Source: Halalkalicoccus subterraneus
Lineage (GTDB): Archaea; Halobacteriota; Halobacteria; Halobacteriales; Halalkalicoccaceae
Length of the DNA stretch: 49,239 nucleotides
Reading direction: 5' to 3'
Assembly (NCBI RefSeq): GCF_003697815.1
Contig: NZ_RDQG01000066.1
Coordinates: 1-49,239 of the forward strand
Shown: positions 32,310-40,000 of the stretch, in pieces
Numbering within the stretch: the first letter of the stretch is position 1
Layout of the letters: every line of letters begins with the position of its first letter
The notes under the pieces: model-generated
Told to the model about the DNA's origin: nothing
What the model saw: only the letters and a program-made list of their open reading frames with translations
Databases searched by the model: none
Translations under genes and position numbers: made by a program

Positions 32310-32680
32310 AGGGCGTCGCGCGAGGCCGCGAACTTCACGCGGGCGTCGACCGTCGGGCCGAGCGAGAGCTCGACGAGCCCGTCGGAGAGCACCCGCCCAC
32401 CCTCGACGGGCACGCCCCACGTATCGAAGCGGAGATACCCTCTGATATCGGCGCCGTGGGTGAACAGATCGCAGAACTCGACGGCGTGCTCGGGGAACTC
32501 CTCGCGGCCGTGGGCGAGCTCCATGTCGGAGTAAACGGTGTCGTGCTCGGCGAAGAACGCCTCCAACTGGGTGGCGTCCTCCTCGACGAGTTCGGCGACG
32601 CGGTCGGAGACCTCGATGATCGCGTCCTGGTCGAGGCCGGCCTCGCGGAGCGCTCGCTGGGTGCGCTGATCGAAGTGCAT
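32306..32680 (-). CDS. DUF7532-like haloarchaeal protein
   Basis: A 124-residue acidic soluble protein starting MHFDQRTQRALREAGLDQDA. The first 60 residues are helical (IIEVSDRVAELVEEDATQLE). The second half has beta-type sequence ending PTVDARVKFAASRDAL. I connect it from memory with the DUF7532 family found beside FAU-1 genes in haloarchaea. The ATGA overlap with the FAU-1 start argues for a functional link to RNA metabolism, but its biochemistry is unknown. Confidence 0.72.
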   Translation of the reverse strand: MHFDQRTQRALREAGLDQDAIIEVSDRVAELVEEDATQLEAFFAEHDTVYSDMELAHGREEFPEHAVEFCDLFTHGADIRGYLRFDTWGVPVEGGRVLSDGLVELSLGPTVDARVKFAASRDAL

Positions 32681-32806
32681 ACTGGGGTTCGTGTCGCGGT
32701 CGGTTTGAGTCTGACTAGTCGTCGGCGAAAGCGGGTATCGTCGTACTGACCGCTGGGCTACGTGCTGGGCCAAAGGATTAGGGGTGTGTCGTTCCGTACT
32801 GTGGGT

Positions 32807-33829
32807 ATGAAGCGAGACCCGGTCGAACGCGAGACGCGCGGCTCGCGCGACCTCTACGAGATTTCGACGTGGGAGCGCCGGTCGGCGCTCGACTCGCTCG
32901 CGGCGTGGATCTATCGGATCGGCGTCGCGGGCACGAAGGCGCTCGTCGTGCTGCTGGCGCTTGCCTTCCTGATCGTTCAGCTGGTTCTCGGTGGGTTGGG
33001 TGCGGTCGCCGACCCGATCGTGGGCGTGCTGGTCGCGCTCTCGGTGGTTCCCGCCTTCGCCATCGCCGCGTACGTCTGGTATATGGACGTCACCACCGAG
33101 GAACCCCTCTCGTTGCTCGTCGCGAGCTTTCTGCTGGCGATCCTGTTCGCGATGTTCGCTGCCGTCGTCAACTCCCTCCTCCAGCCGGCGTTCAACGTGC
33201 TTCCGGCGGTGATCGGCCTGCCGCTGTTCTTCTTCCTCGTCGTCGGCCCCGTCGAGGAGACGGTCAAACTGCTCGCGGTGCGTCTGTATGCCTACCGCGA
33301 CGTCCGCTTCGACGCCGTCATCGACGGGGCGGTCTACGGCGCCGCGGCCGGACTGGGTTTCGCAACGATCGAGAACGCGCTGTACATCACGCAGGGGCTC
33401 GAAGCCGGCGTGGCGGGCACGGAGATCATCGGCATGGCGGGCGACACCGCCGCCGTGCGTGCGCTCGCGGGGCCGGGTCACGTGCTCTACTCGGCGATCG
33501 CGGGCTTCTACCTCGGACTGGCGAAGTTCAACCCCGACGACTGGGGCCCGATCGTGATCAAGGGGCTGTTGATCGCGGCGGTCTTTCACGCGCTGTACAA
33601 CACGCTCTCGGGGGTCGTTCCGATCCTGCTCGTCGGAGCGGCGAGCTGGATCACGCCCGCCGTCGCGCTGATCGGCTTCATCGTCGTCTACGACGGCCTG
33701 GTGGGCTACTTTCTCTACCGGAAGATCTCGGCCTACCGGCGGGCGTACGCCGACGCCGGGGTCCGGCGCGGCGACGAGGACGAGCCGACCCCCGAACTCA
33801 CCGAGTTCGATCCAGATACGGGGCGCTAA
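32807..33829 (+). CDS. PrsW-type intramembrane metalloprotease
   Basis: 340 residues with about eight hydrophobic helices. Signature elements are VVGPVEETVKLLAVR (the EExxK motif), GFATIENALYITQG, AGPGHVLYSAIAGFYLG and VFHALYNTLSG. These carry the Glu and His residues proposed as metal ligands in PrsW/CPBP-type proteases. In Bacillus PrsW cleaves an anti-sigma factor; the archaeal substrate is unknown. The N-terminal 45 residues are cytosolic and charged, and the C-terminal tail is acidic. The ATG at 32807 (MKRDPVERETRGSRD) is preferred. The last 32 nt overlap the end of riboflavin synthase on the other strand. Confidence 0.87.
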   Translation: MKRDPVERETRGSRDLYEISTWERRSALDSLAAWIYRIGVAGTKALVVLLALAFLIVQLVLGGLGAVADPIVGVLVALSVVPAFAIAAYVWYMDVTTEEPLSLLVASFLLAILFAMFAAVVNSLLQPAFNVLPAVIGLPLFFFLVVGPVEETVKLLAVRLYAYRDVRFDAVIDGAVYGAAAGLGFATIENALYITQGLEAGVAGTEIIGMAGDTAAVRALAGPGHVLYSAIAGFYLGLAKFNPDDWGPIVIKGLLIAAVFHALYNTLSGVVPILLVGAASWITPAVALIGFIVVYDGLVGYFLYRKISAYRRAYADAGVRRGDEDEPTPELTEFDPDTGR

Positions 33830-34400
33830 CCCGCTCGACGTACTTCGCGATCACGTCGGCCTCCAGATGGACGGGATCGCCCACCTCCTTCCCCGGAAGC
33901 GTCGTCTCCTCGTAGGTCGTCGGAATGATCGCGACCGTAAACTCCCCCTTCGAGAGGTCCGCGACGGTGAGGCTGATGCCGTCCACCGTAACGGAGCCCT
34001 TCTCGACGACGTAGTTCGCGAGGTCGTCGGGCAAGGAGAACGAAAAGCGCCAGTCCTCGCCGACTCCTTCGATTCTTCGGACCTCGCTCACGCCGTCGAC
34101 GTGACCCTGCACGACGTGACCGTCGAACCGGCCGTCGGCGGGCATCGCGCGTTCGAGGTTGACCCGCTCGCCCTCCCGGAGCTCACCCAGATAGGTTCGA
34201 GAGACGGTTTCGGCGGCGAGAAAGACCGAAAATCCCTCGGCACTGCTCTCCTCGACGGTCAGACACGCGCCGTTGACGCTCACGCTCTGGCCGCCCTCGA
34301 GCTCGCTCGCGAACGGACAGCCGATCCGCAGGCGCAGCCCGTCGTCGGTTTCGGTCCTCACGAGGACCTCGCCGGTCGCCTCGACGATCCCGGTGAACAT
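33798..34400 (-). CDS. ribE: Riboflavin synthase (alpha-type)
   Basis: 200 residues with two repeated lumazine-binding domains. The first starts MFTGIVEATGEVLVRTETDD and has VNGACLTVEE. The second, from about residue 98, starts GHVVQGHVDGVSEVRRIEGV and has TVDGISLTVAD. The enzyme dismutates two 6,7-dimethyl-8-ribityllumazine molecules into riboflavin. MFTG is the invariant N-terminus, so the ATG at 34400 is used and the 17-codon upstream extension rejected. Haloarchaea use this bacterial-type enzyme in place of the methanogen RibC. Other rib genes are not adjacent. Its 3' end overlaps the PrsW-type gene by 32 nt. Confidence 0.94.
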   Translation of the reverse strand: MFTGIVEATGEVLVRTETDDGLRLRIGCPFASELEGGQSVSVNGACLTVEESSAEGFSVFLAAETVSRTYLGELREGERVNLERAMPADGRFDGHVVQGHVDGVSEVRRIEGVGEDWRFSFSLPDDLANYVVEKGSVTVDGISLTVADLSKGEFTVAIIPTTYEETTLPGKEVGDPVHLEADVIAKYVERVSAPYLDRTR

Positions 34401-34502
34401 ACCTCGGCTTGGAGTGGTCGACACGAAAGGGTTCCGTCGGGGTTCCGACATCGGTTCGGGGAGCCAGATACGTTATGGTCATCGGGCGTCTACCGACGGC
34501 CG

Positions 34503-34766
34503 ATGGCGAACCTGGGGATTCTGGATATGATCGGACTGGCGGGCTCGCTCGTGTTCGCCCTTCCGGTCGGCGTGTTCGGGCTGAACCGGCTTCTCGACGG
34601 CCAGACGATACTGGGCGGCGGGCTGGTCGTCGTCGCGGTGGCGATGGTGTGGCTCCCCCAGACGCTCACGACGCCGATGGACCTCCCCGGGGACATCGCG
34701 GGAGCCGCCGTCGGGACGGTCGCCAAGACGCCCGAGGAGGACGACGAACGTGACGGCTCGGAGTGA
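34503..34766 (+). CDS. Small membrane protein, tandem paralogue 1 (DUF7533-like)
   Basis: 87 residues with two hydrophobic helices (about 8-26 and 37-54) and an acidic C-terminal tail (EEDDERDGSE). It is clearly homologous to the next gene: both share GIL-x-MI-x-L-x-GSL/GLxFA and VAVAM followed by LP. I relate it from memory to a haloarchaeal DUF7533 family of unknown function. It is divergent from riboflavin synthase with about 100 nt between starts. Confidence 0.7.
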   Translation: MANLGILDMIGLAGSLVFALPVGVFGLNRLLDGQTILGGGLVVVAVAMVWLPQTLTTPMDLPGDIAGAAVGTVAKTPEEDDERDGSE

Positions 34767-34828
34767 TCTTTGCGGGTTGACCCTTCGGGGCCGGCAGGGT
34801 TTTTAGCCGTCGACGATCAACGCGAGGC

Positions 34829-35059
34829 ATGAAACTCCCCGGCATCCTGAGCATGATCCAGCTGGGCTCGGGGCTGATCTTCGCCGTCCCGCTCGGCGTC
34901 ATCGGCGTCGAGTTTCTGACGTCCGGCCGGCCGGTCTTCGGCGCCGGGTTCTTGCTCGTCGCCGTCGCGATGCTCTTTCTGCCCGAGTACATCGTCCGCC
35001 GGATCGGCAGCCCCCGCGACTGGCTTCGCGGGCTCGTTCCCTTCCGCCGGGGCGACTGA
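34829..35059 (+). CDS. Small membrane protein, tandem paralogue 2 (DUF7533-like)
   Basis: 76 residues with the same two-helix plan as the upstream gene: MKLPGILSMIQLGSGLIFAV, then FGAGFLLVAVAMLFLPEY. It differs in its C-terminus, which is basic (RRIGSPRDWLRGLVPFRRGD) rather than acidic. The opposite tail charges suggest the two paralogues could pair with each other. It starts 62 nt after the first paralogue. Confidence 0.7.
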   Translation: MKLPGILSMIQLGSGLIFAVPLGVIGVEFLTSGRPVFGAGFLLVAVAMLFLPEYIVRRIGSPRDWLRGLVPFRRGD

Positions 35060-35118
35060 CGAGAGCCACAACAGGTAGAACCCGGATCCGATCCTCTCAG
35101 GAGCCGTCGTCGAAACCG

Positions 35119-36252
35119 TTACTGGTCGGACGACCTGACCTGCGGGACGAGCGACCGGGGATAGTCGGTCAGGTTCTCGAACCCCTCCTCGCGGACGACC
35201 ACGAGGTCCTCGATACGAACACCTCCTTTTTCGGGGTCGTAGACGCCCGGTTCGACCGTCAGCACCATTCCCGCCTCTAGTTCCCGGTCCGCCCGGAGCG
35301 ACGGCGCCTCGTGGAGGCTCATCCCGACGCCATGGCCCGCTCCGTGGGTGAAGCCCGGCGATCCGTCGGGCCGAAATCCATATGCACTGATCTCGGCGGC
35401 GGTCTCCCCGTGGACCGCGCTCGCGACCGTCCCCGCTCCCGCCGAGAGCACCTCGAAGGCGGCGTCCTGTGCGCGCTCGACGGCGACGTACGCCCGTCGC
35501 TCCCAGCCGCCCTCCGAATCGACGACGAACGTTCGGGAGAGGTCGCCGTAGTAGCCTGCCGGCCCGCGCGGCGAGAGATCGATCAGGACGGTTTCTCCGG
35601 GTCCTATCGGTACGTCGCCGGTGAAGTGGAGATCCGCACAGCTTTCCCTGGCCCCGATCACGGTGTTTCCCGCCGGGGCGGCGCCCTCGCGGGCCATCGC
35701 GGCGTTTACCTCGCGGCGCAGGCGTTCGGTGGTGAGCGACTCGCCGTCCCAGTTGAGAGTTCCGTCCCCGACCTCGGCCGAGGCCAGCACCGTCTCGGCG
35801 AGGGCCATCCCCGCCTGAGCGGCGTCTTGTACTCCACTGATTCGCTCGATTTCTTCCTCGGTTTTCCGTACCCGCATCCGTTCGACGACGTCGGTCGATT
35901 CGATCCCGCAGCCCGCACGTTCGAGCCAGAGCGCGGCGTCGTGGGGGATTCCCTGTGGGACCAACACGGTCCCCGAAACGAGTTCCGCGGCGCGCTCGCC
36001 CGCGGTCCTCGACGACTGCTCGGCGACACTCACCACCCGACCGGAGAACTCCTCGCGGGCCTGTTCCTCGAACAGCCGGGGCGTACAGAGGGTCGCCCCG
36101 CCGTTCTCACCGTCGTAAACGTAGGCGTAGTCGCGATCCGGGCCGGAAAAGCCAGTGAGGTACCTGAGGTCGTCGTCGAAGCAGTCGCCGACGTGAACGA
36201 AGGCGTCGGCGTTTCGCTCCTGGAGTTCGGAATCGAGCGGCCCGTCGTTCAT
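35119..36252 (-). CDS. pepQ: M24 family Xaa-Pro aminopeptidase/dipeptidase
   Basis: 377 residues. The N-terminal creatinase-like domain (about 1-125) is followed by the pita-bread catalytic domain. Metal ligands are visible: Asp in VLIDLSPRGP, Asp in YYGDLSRTFVV, His in FTHGAGHGVGMSLHE, Glu in VLTVEPGVYDP and Glu in GGVRIEDLVVV. It removes N-terminal residues next to proline or cleaves X-Pro dipeptides; sequence cannot decide which. The ATG follows the helicase stop directly (TAGATG read on the minus strand), so the two genes form an operon. Confidence 0.9.
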   Translation of the reverse strand: MNDGPLDSELQERNADAFVHVGDCFDDDLRYLTGFSGPDRDYAYVYDGENGGATLCTPRLFEEQAREEFSGRVVSVAEQSSRTAGERAAELVSGTVLVPQGIPHDAALWLERAGCGIESTDVVERMRVRKTEEEIERISGVQDAAQAGMALAETVLASAEVGDGTLNWDGESLTTERLRREVNAAMAREGAAPAGNTVIGARESCADLHFTGDVPIGPGETVLIDLSPRGPAGYYGDLSRTFVVDSEGGWERRAYVAVERAQDAAFEVLSAGAGTVASAVHGETAAEISAYGFRPDGSPGFTHGAGHGVGMSLHEAPSLRADRELEAGMVLTVEPGVYDPEKGGVRIEDLVVVREEGFENLTDYPRSLVPQVRSSDQ

Positions 36253-38091
36253 CTAGTGGACTTCGGCCTCGGGGGCGTCGGCCTCCGCGATCAGCTCCTC
36301 GATGGACTCCTCGCGGGGCTCGTTGCAGAGCAACACGTCGAGCGGCAGCGTCGGCGCGCCGTTGACGAGGTTCTCGAGCAACACGAGGCGTTCGCGGGCC
36401 CGACTCATCCCGACGTAGAAGACCCGGCGCTCGTTGTCGGTCAACATCGGTACCGGGCTCGTCGTTCGGGTGAACTCCTCCTCCATGGGGACCTGCTCCT
36501 GCTCGATCGTTGCGGCCATCTGTTCGACGACCTTTTCGGTCAAATCGGTCGCGACGAAGACGTGGTCGGCCTCACGCCCCTTCGCCGAGTGGATCGTCCC
36601 GATTCGAATCCGCTCGGGGTCCGCGCCCTCGTAGGTGCCCGTCGCGAAGTAGGCCTTGACGCTCTTTCGCTGGAAGCTCGTGATCTTTCTCGACATGTCC
36701 GCCGCCGAGACCGGATCGGGGACGAACGGGGCGTACTCGCGGATCACCTCGGGCTCGATGGTGATCTCGGCGACGCTGTCGACGCCCGCGGCCTCCTCTC
36801 GTTCGTCGATCTCGTCGAAGAGGTCGTCGCGCTCGTTCGTGCTGAAGGCCGAATCGGCGAGCATGTCCGCGAGACGACGGGCTTCGAGCCCGTTGATCTC
36901 CTCGCCGTTATCGACCTTCTCGACGGCGGCGATGAACTGCTGGAGCCGGTCGGTCCACATCCGCTGGTCGGTCAGCAGCTCGAAGGGCATCCCCTCGCTG
37001 ATGAACTCATCGAGGAACTGGAACATCTGGTAGCGCGCCCGAAAGAGCACCATCATCGTTTCGTCCGGTGTCTCCGCGACCGTCGCCCGGACGTTTCGCA
37101 CCAGATCCAGCATCGAGGGGCTCTCGACGGCCTCGACCAACCCGCCCTCCTTGCGGGGGTTGAGGTCCTTCTCCTGGCGCTTCTCGATGTGCCGTACTTC
37201 TCTGTTCACGACGTCGAGGATGCGCGAGGGGAGCCGATAGGAGTTGGGCAGGACGACGTCCTCGTCGACCTGGGCGTCGAGCAGGAGCGCGGGGTCCGCG
37301 CCCTGCCAGGCGTAGACGACCTGGTCGTCGTCGCCCGCGATCAACACGCCCCTCATGTGGGGTTTCCACTCCTCGTAGACGGCGTACTGTAGGGTAGTGA
37401 TGTCCTGGAACTCGTCGATCACCAGATACTCGACGTTCGGGACCAACGAGCGCTGCTTGACCCGTTCGAGCATGTCCGCGAAGCCGACGAGGTTCTCCTC
37501 GCCCTTGAACCCGCGCCACGCGCGGATCGCCTCGGGGATGTCGATCCGGTCGTCATCAGAGGGCCACGTCGGGGTGTACTTGTTGCCCGACATCGAGTTC
37601 TCGTCGAGCTCGGGGGGGAGACGCACCTCCTCGTCGTTCCACTGGAAGGGCACGTCGTACCAGTCGCCGACTTCTCTATCCGTTCGCTGGAGCCACTGGC
37701 TCGTCGCGATGATCTTGTTGCCGAGCGTGGTCGAGCGGGCGGTCCGGCGGCCCGCGCCGCTGTACTCGTCCTCGAATTCGAGCCCATAGGACTCACAGAA
37801 CTCCTTTTTCTGCTTCTCGCCGACGACGTCGCCCCGCGAGAGGTCGAGCAGCTCGTAGGCCTTCGCGTGCATCGTACAGACGTTGCCCTGCAGGCTTCGC
37901 GGCGAGATGTCGAGGCGTTCGGCGAGCCGGTCGCGGATCTCGGCGGCGGCCGCCCGGGTGTAGGAGACGACCAGTATGTCACGGACGTCGACCGAACCGT
38001 CCTCGAGGATCTCCTCGACACGGTCGAGCAGCGCCGTCGTCTTCCCGCTGCCCGGCCCACCGAACAGTCGGGTGACCTGTGTGTCAGCCAT
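36253..38091 (-). CDS. UvrD/Rep-family superfamily 1 helicase
   Basis: 612 residues with SF1A helicase motifs in order: Walker A FGGPGSGKTTAL (10-21), motif Ia VVSYTRAAAAEIRDRL, motif II EYLVIDEFQDIT, motif III GDDDQVVYAWQGADP, motif IV region LPNSYRLPSRIL, motif V IGTIHSAKGREADHVFV and motif VI FYVGMSRARERLVLLE. It is shorter than bacterial UvrD and lacks a nuclease domain. It is likely to act in repair or replication restart. It is co-directional with and abuts the M24 peptidase gene. Confidence 0.92.
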   Translation of the reverse strand: MADTQVTRLFGGPGSGKTTALLDRVEEILEDGSVDVRDILVVSYTRAAAAEIRDRLAERLDISPRSLQGNVCTMHAKAYELLDLSRGDVVGEKQKKEFCESYGLEFEDEYSGAGRRTARSTTLGNKIIATSQWLQRTDREVGDWYDVPFQWNDEEVRLPPELDENSMSGNKYTPTWPSDDDRIDIPEAIRAWRGFKGEENLVGFADMLERVKQRSLVPNVEYLVIDEFQDITTLQYAVYEEWKPHMRGVLIAGDDDQVVYAWQGADPALLLDAQVDEDVVLPNSYRLPSRILDVVNREVRHIEKRQEKDLNPRKEGGLVEAVESPSMLDLVRNVRATVAETPDETMMVLFRARYQMFQFLDEFISEGMPFELLTDQRMWTDRLQQFIAAVEKVDNGEEINGLEARRLADMLADSAFSTNERDDLFDEIDEREEAAGVDSVAEITIEPEVIREYAPFVPDPVSAADMSRKITSFQRKSVKAYFATGTYEGADPERIRIGTIHSAKGREADHVFVATDLTEKVVEQMAATIEQEQVPMEEEFTRTTSPVPMLTDNERRVFYVGMSRARERLVLLENLVNGAPTLPLDVLLCNEPREESIEELIAEADAPEAEVH

Positions 38092-38136
38092 TGCACCAAC
38101 TCACGGGCCTGTGGGTGATAAGCCCGGTGGATTCGC

Positions 38137-38295
38137 TCAGCCGCCCCGTGTGGAGCGTGCCTCCCGTATCTCCGCGCCGTCGCGGATCAGGTCCTCACAG
38201 TCCGGACAGACGCGCGGTTCGTCCACGTCCGGCGGCGTGAACACCCGGACGTACGCCTCGGTCACGAACGAGCCACAGTTCTGACACTCGGGCAT
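38137..38295 (-). CDS. Small zinc-finger protein (DUF7563-like)
   Basis: 52 residues starting MPECQNCGSFVTEAYVRVFT. Two CxxC pairs, CQNC (4-7) and CPDC, are about 25 residues apart and probably bind one zinc. The C-terminus is basic. Such short CxxC-CxxC proteins are numerous in haloarchaea; I relate it from memory to DUF7563. The ATG at 38295 is chosen because it gives MPECxxC at the N-terminus. The gene is followed by the helicase gene, 45 nt away on the same strand. Confidence 0.72.
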   Translation of the reverse strand: MPECQNCGSFVTEAYVRVFTPPDVDEPRVCPDCEDLIRDGAEIREARSTRGG

Positions 38296-38350
38296 TCGGT
38301 TCGTCCTCACACACTGCGACCAATAAACAGTTCCGCCCGTCGACCCTCGG

Positions 38351-38527
38351 CTACTGGGGCGCCCAGCCGCAGACGCTACAGTTCGACGCGGCCTGATCGT
38401 GAAGGCCGCCACAGTCGGGACATTGCTTCTTGTTATAGTCGGTGTCCCACCCTACCGGTTCCGTTTCGTGTCCGCGCTGGGACAGGAACTGGTCGAACAT
38501 GTCGTCGCCGTCGGGTGCGGTGGCCAT
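38351..38527 (-). CDS. Small zinc-ribbon protein (HVO_0416-like)
   Basis: 58 residues: an acidic N-terminus MATAPDGDDMFDQFLSQRGH, then KKQCPDCGGLHDQAASNCSV ending CGWAPQ. The two CxxC pairs (CPDC and CSVC) with GLHD between them form a rubredoxin-like zinc ribbon. It resembles the small haloarchaeal zinc-finger proteins named after HVO_0416, from memory. The start is supported by a TATA-like box (38551-38560) 28 nt upstream. It is divergent from the carboxylesterase gene. Confidence 0.75.
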   Translation of the reverse strand: MATAPDGDDMFDQFLSQRGHETEPVGWDTDYNKKQCPDCGGLHDQAASNCSVCGWAPQ

Positions 38528-38550
38528 ACGTGGTATGGTATGACACGACA

Positions 38551-38560
38551 GTACATAACC
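38551..38560 (-). promoter_or_regulatory. TATA-like box for the zinc-ribbon gene
   Basis: GGTTATGTAC on the minus strand, 28 nt before the ATG at 38527. It shares a 78-nt divergent spacer with the promoter of the carboxylesterase gene. Confidence 0.45.
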
Positions 38561-38578
38561 TTTCGGGCCGGCCAGATG

Positions 38579-38586
38579 TTTATATC
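38579..38586 (+). promoter_or_regulatory. TATA box for the carboxylesterase gene
   Basis: TTTATATC about 24 nt before the ATG at 38606, consistent with a leaderless transcript. Confidence 0.55.
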
Positions 38587-38605
38587 GAGGGATCGTAGGC
38601 GGGGT

Positions 38606-39256
38606 ATGGCCGACGCCCCGCTCGAACACGTCAGCAACGCACCCGAGACCCCGACCGACGGCCCCGCTCCGGCGGTCGTGTTGATCCACGGCCGGGGGAC
38701 GAACGAGCAGGACCTGCTCCCGATCGCGGAGCGACTGCCCGACGAGCTCCACGTCCTGAGCGTCCGCGCGCCCGATCGGCTTCAGGGCGGCTACACCTGG
38801 TACGAACTCGACCTCTCGGCGGGCGGGCTGCACGCGAGCCAGCCCCACCCCGAGGAGTTCCGCCGGAGCCTCGACCTCGTCCACGACTTCGTCGAATGGG
38901 CACTCGAAGAGTACGACCTCGATCCCGACAGGATCGGCCTGCTGGGATTCAGTCAGGGGTCGATCACGAGCCTCGCGGCGCTCTGTGAGCGCCCCGAGCG
39001 ATACGACTGGGTGGTCGCGCTGAACGGCTATCTCGCCGAATCACACGAGGACAGCGTGGATAACGCCCGCGATAGGCCGGTGTTCATCGGCGCGGGCGAG
39101 AGCGATCAGGTCATCCCCGTCGAGCGCGCCGAGCGCGCCGCAGAACTGCTGGAGGAGGCGGGCGCGGACGTGCGTTTCGAGGTCTATCCGGTGGGCCACG
39201 GTACCCATCCCGAGGAGATCCGGGCCGTCGCCGAGTGGGTGGCCGAGCGGCTCTGA
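38606..39256 (+). CDS. Phospholipase/carboxylesterase-type alpha/beta hydrolase
   Basis: 216 residues. The oxyanion region AVVLIHGRGTNEQDLLPIAE, the nucleophile elbow LLGFSQGSITS, the acid in FIGAGESDQVIPVERA and the His in VYPVGHGTHPEEI match the Abhydrolase_2 (carboxylesterase/YpfH-like) family. It is cytoplasmic, with no signal peptide. The substrate is unknown. The ATG at 38606 is supported by the TATA box spacing; the upstream frame extension overlaps the divergent promoter. Confidence 0.88.
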   Translation: MADAPLEHVSNAPETPTDGPAPAVVLIHGRGTNEQDLLPIAERLPDELHVLSVRAPDRLQGGYTWYELDLSAGGLHASQPHPEEFRRSLDLVHDFVEWALEEYDLDPDRIGLLGFSQGSITSLAALCERPERYDWVVALNGYLAESHEDSVDNARDRPVFIGAGESDQVIPVERAERAAELLEEAGADVRFEVYPVGHGTHPEEIRAVAEWVAERL

Positions 39257-39317
39257 ACCCGCGCACCACGCCGTCGCCTTTCCCAACGCTTCTGTCCGCC
39301 GCGCCCGACCGTCGGGT

Positions 39318-39734
39318 ATGAACTACGTCGGCTGGACGGTCCTCGCGCTGGTGGCGTACACCGTCTTCCCGCCGCTCGTGAACCTCGCGACCCGAAGCGT
39401 TCCGAGCGCGGTCGTGACGCTGATCGCCGCCTCGACGTTCGCGCTGGGTGCGGCGGGCGTCGTCGTCTATCGTGGCGAGCGCGTCACGCCGCACCTCGTC
39501 TCGCCCGGGGCGACGTACATGTACGCGGCGGCGCTCGCGCTCACCGTCGGCCTGCTCGCGTACTACTACGCGTTGTCGGTCGGCCCGGTCAGCGTCGTCG
39601 TGCCCCTGTTCGGGATGTTCGTCGTGACGAGTTCGCTGCTCGGTATCGCCGTCCTCGACGAGCCGCTCACCGCGAGAAAGCTACTGGGAATCGCTTTCGC
39701 CGCGCTCGCGATCTATCTCATCGGCGTCGAGTAA
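39318..39734 (+). CDS. EamA-like half-size membrane transporter
   Basis: 138 residues with about five hydrophobic helices. The pattern YYYALSVGPVSVVVPLFGMF followed by GIAVLDEPLTARKLLGI is the EamA (drug/metabolite transporter) repeat unit: short helices with a conserved Pro and the LxExxxxxxxxG turn before the last helix. A single EamA unit needs to dimerise to transport. The substrate cannot be deduced. It lies 61 nt after the carboxylesterase on the same strand. It converges with a small membrane protein gene. Confidence 0.82.
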   Translation: MNYVGWTVLALVAYTVFPPLVNLATRSVPSAVVTLIAASTFALGAAGVVVYRGERVTPHLVSPGATYMYAAALALTVGLLAYYYALSVGPVSVVVPLFGMFVVTSSLLGIAVLDEPLTARKLLGIAFAALAIYLIGVE

Positions 39735-39740
39735 TTCGGC

Positions 39741-39950
39741 TCATCGAAGCCCGCGTAGCACCATGACGATCCCCAGCAGGAACCCTGCCGCGACGAGACC
39801 GAGCCCCGCGATTCCCAGCAGTTCCGTGCTGTTGTACTCGGGGATCCGGTAGCCGTATCGCATGACTGCCGCCGAGAGCACGAGCGAGAGTCCCGCCCCA
39901 AAGGTCGTGGTCGCGAGGTCGACACCGAACGGACTGCCGATATCTGCCAT
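39741..39950 (-). CDS. Small two-helix membrane protein
   Basis: 69 residues starting MADIGSPFGVDLATTTFGAG. Two hydrophobic helices at about 15-32 and 43-65 are joined by a short loop (RYGYRIPEYNSTE). The C-terminus is LRGLR. No family recognised. It converges with the EamA-like gene, 6 nt between stops, and lies 50 nt downstream of the M32 carboxypeptidase gene direction-wise on the opposite side. Confidence 0.65.
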   Translation of the reverse strand: MADIGSPFGVDLATTTFGAGLSLVLSAAVMRYGYRIPEYNSTELLGIAGLGLVAAGFLLGIVMVLRGLR

Positions 39951-40000
39951 ATGGTCGTTTCAGTCCCCGGTCGGGTAACACCTGTGCCGGCGAGTGCTTC

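Noticed and set aside
35311-37392. Very long plus-strand open frame opposite the M24 peptidase and helicase genes
   Set aside because: It is the antisense shadow of two well-supported genes. GC-rich codon bias keeps such frames open, and the translation has no domain.
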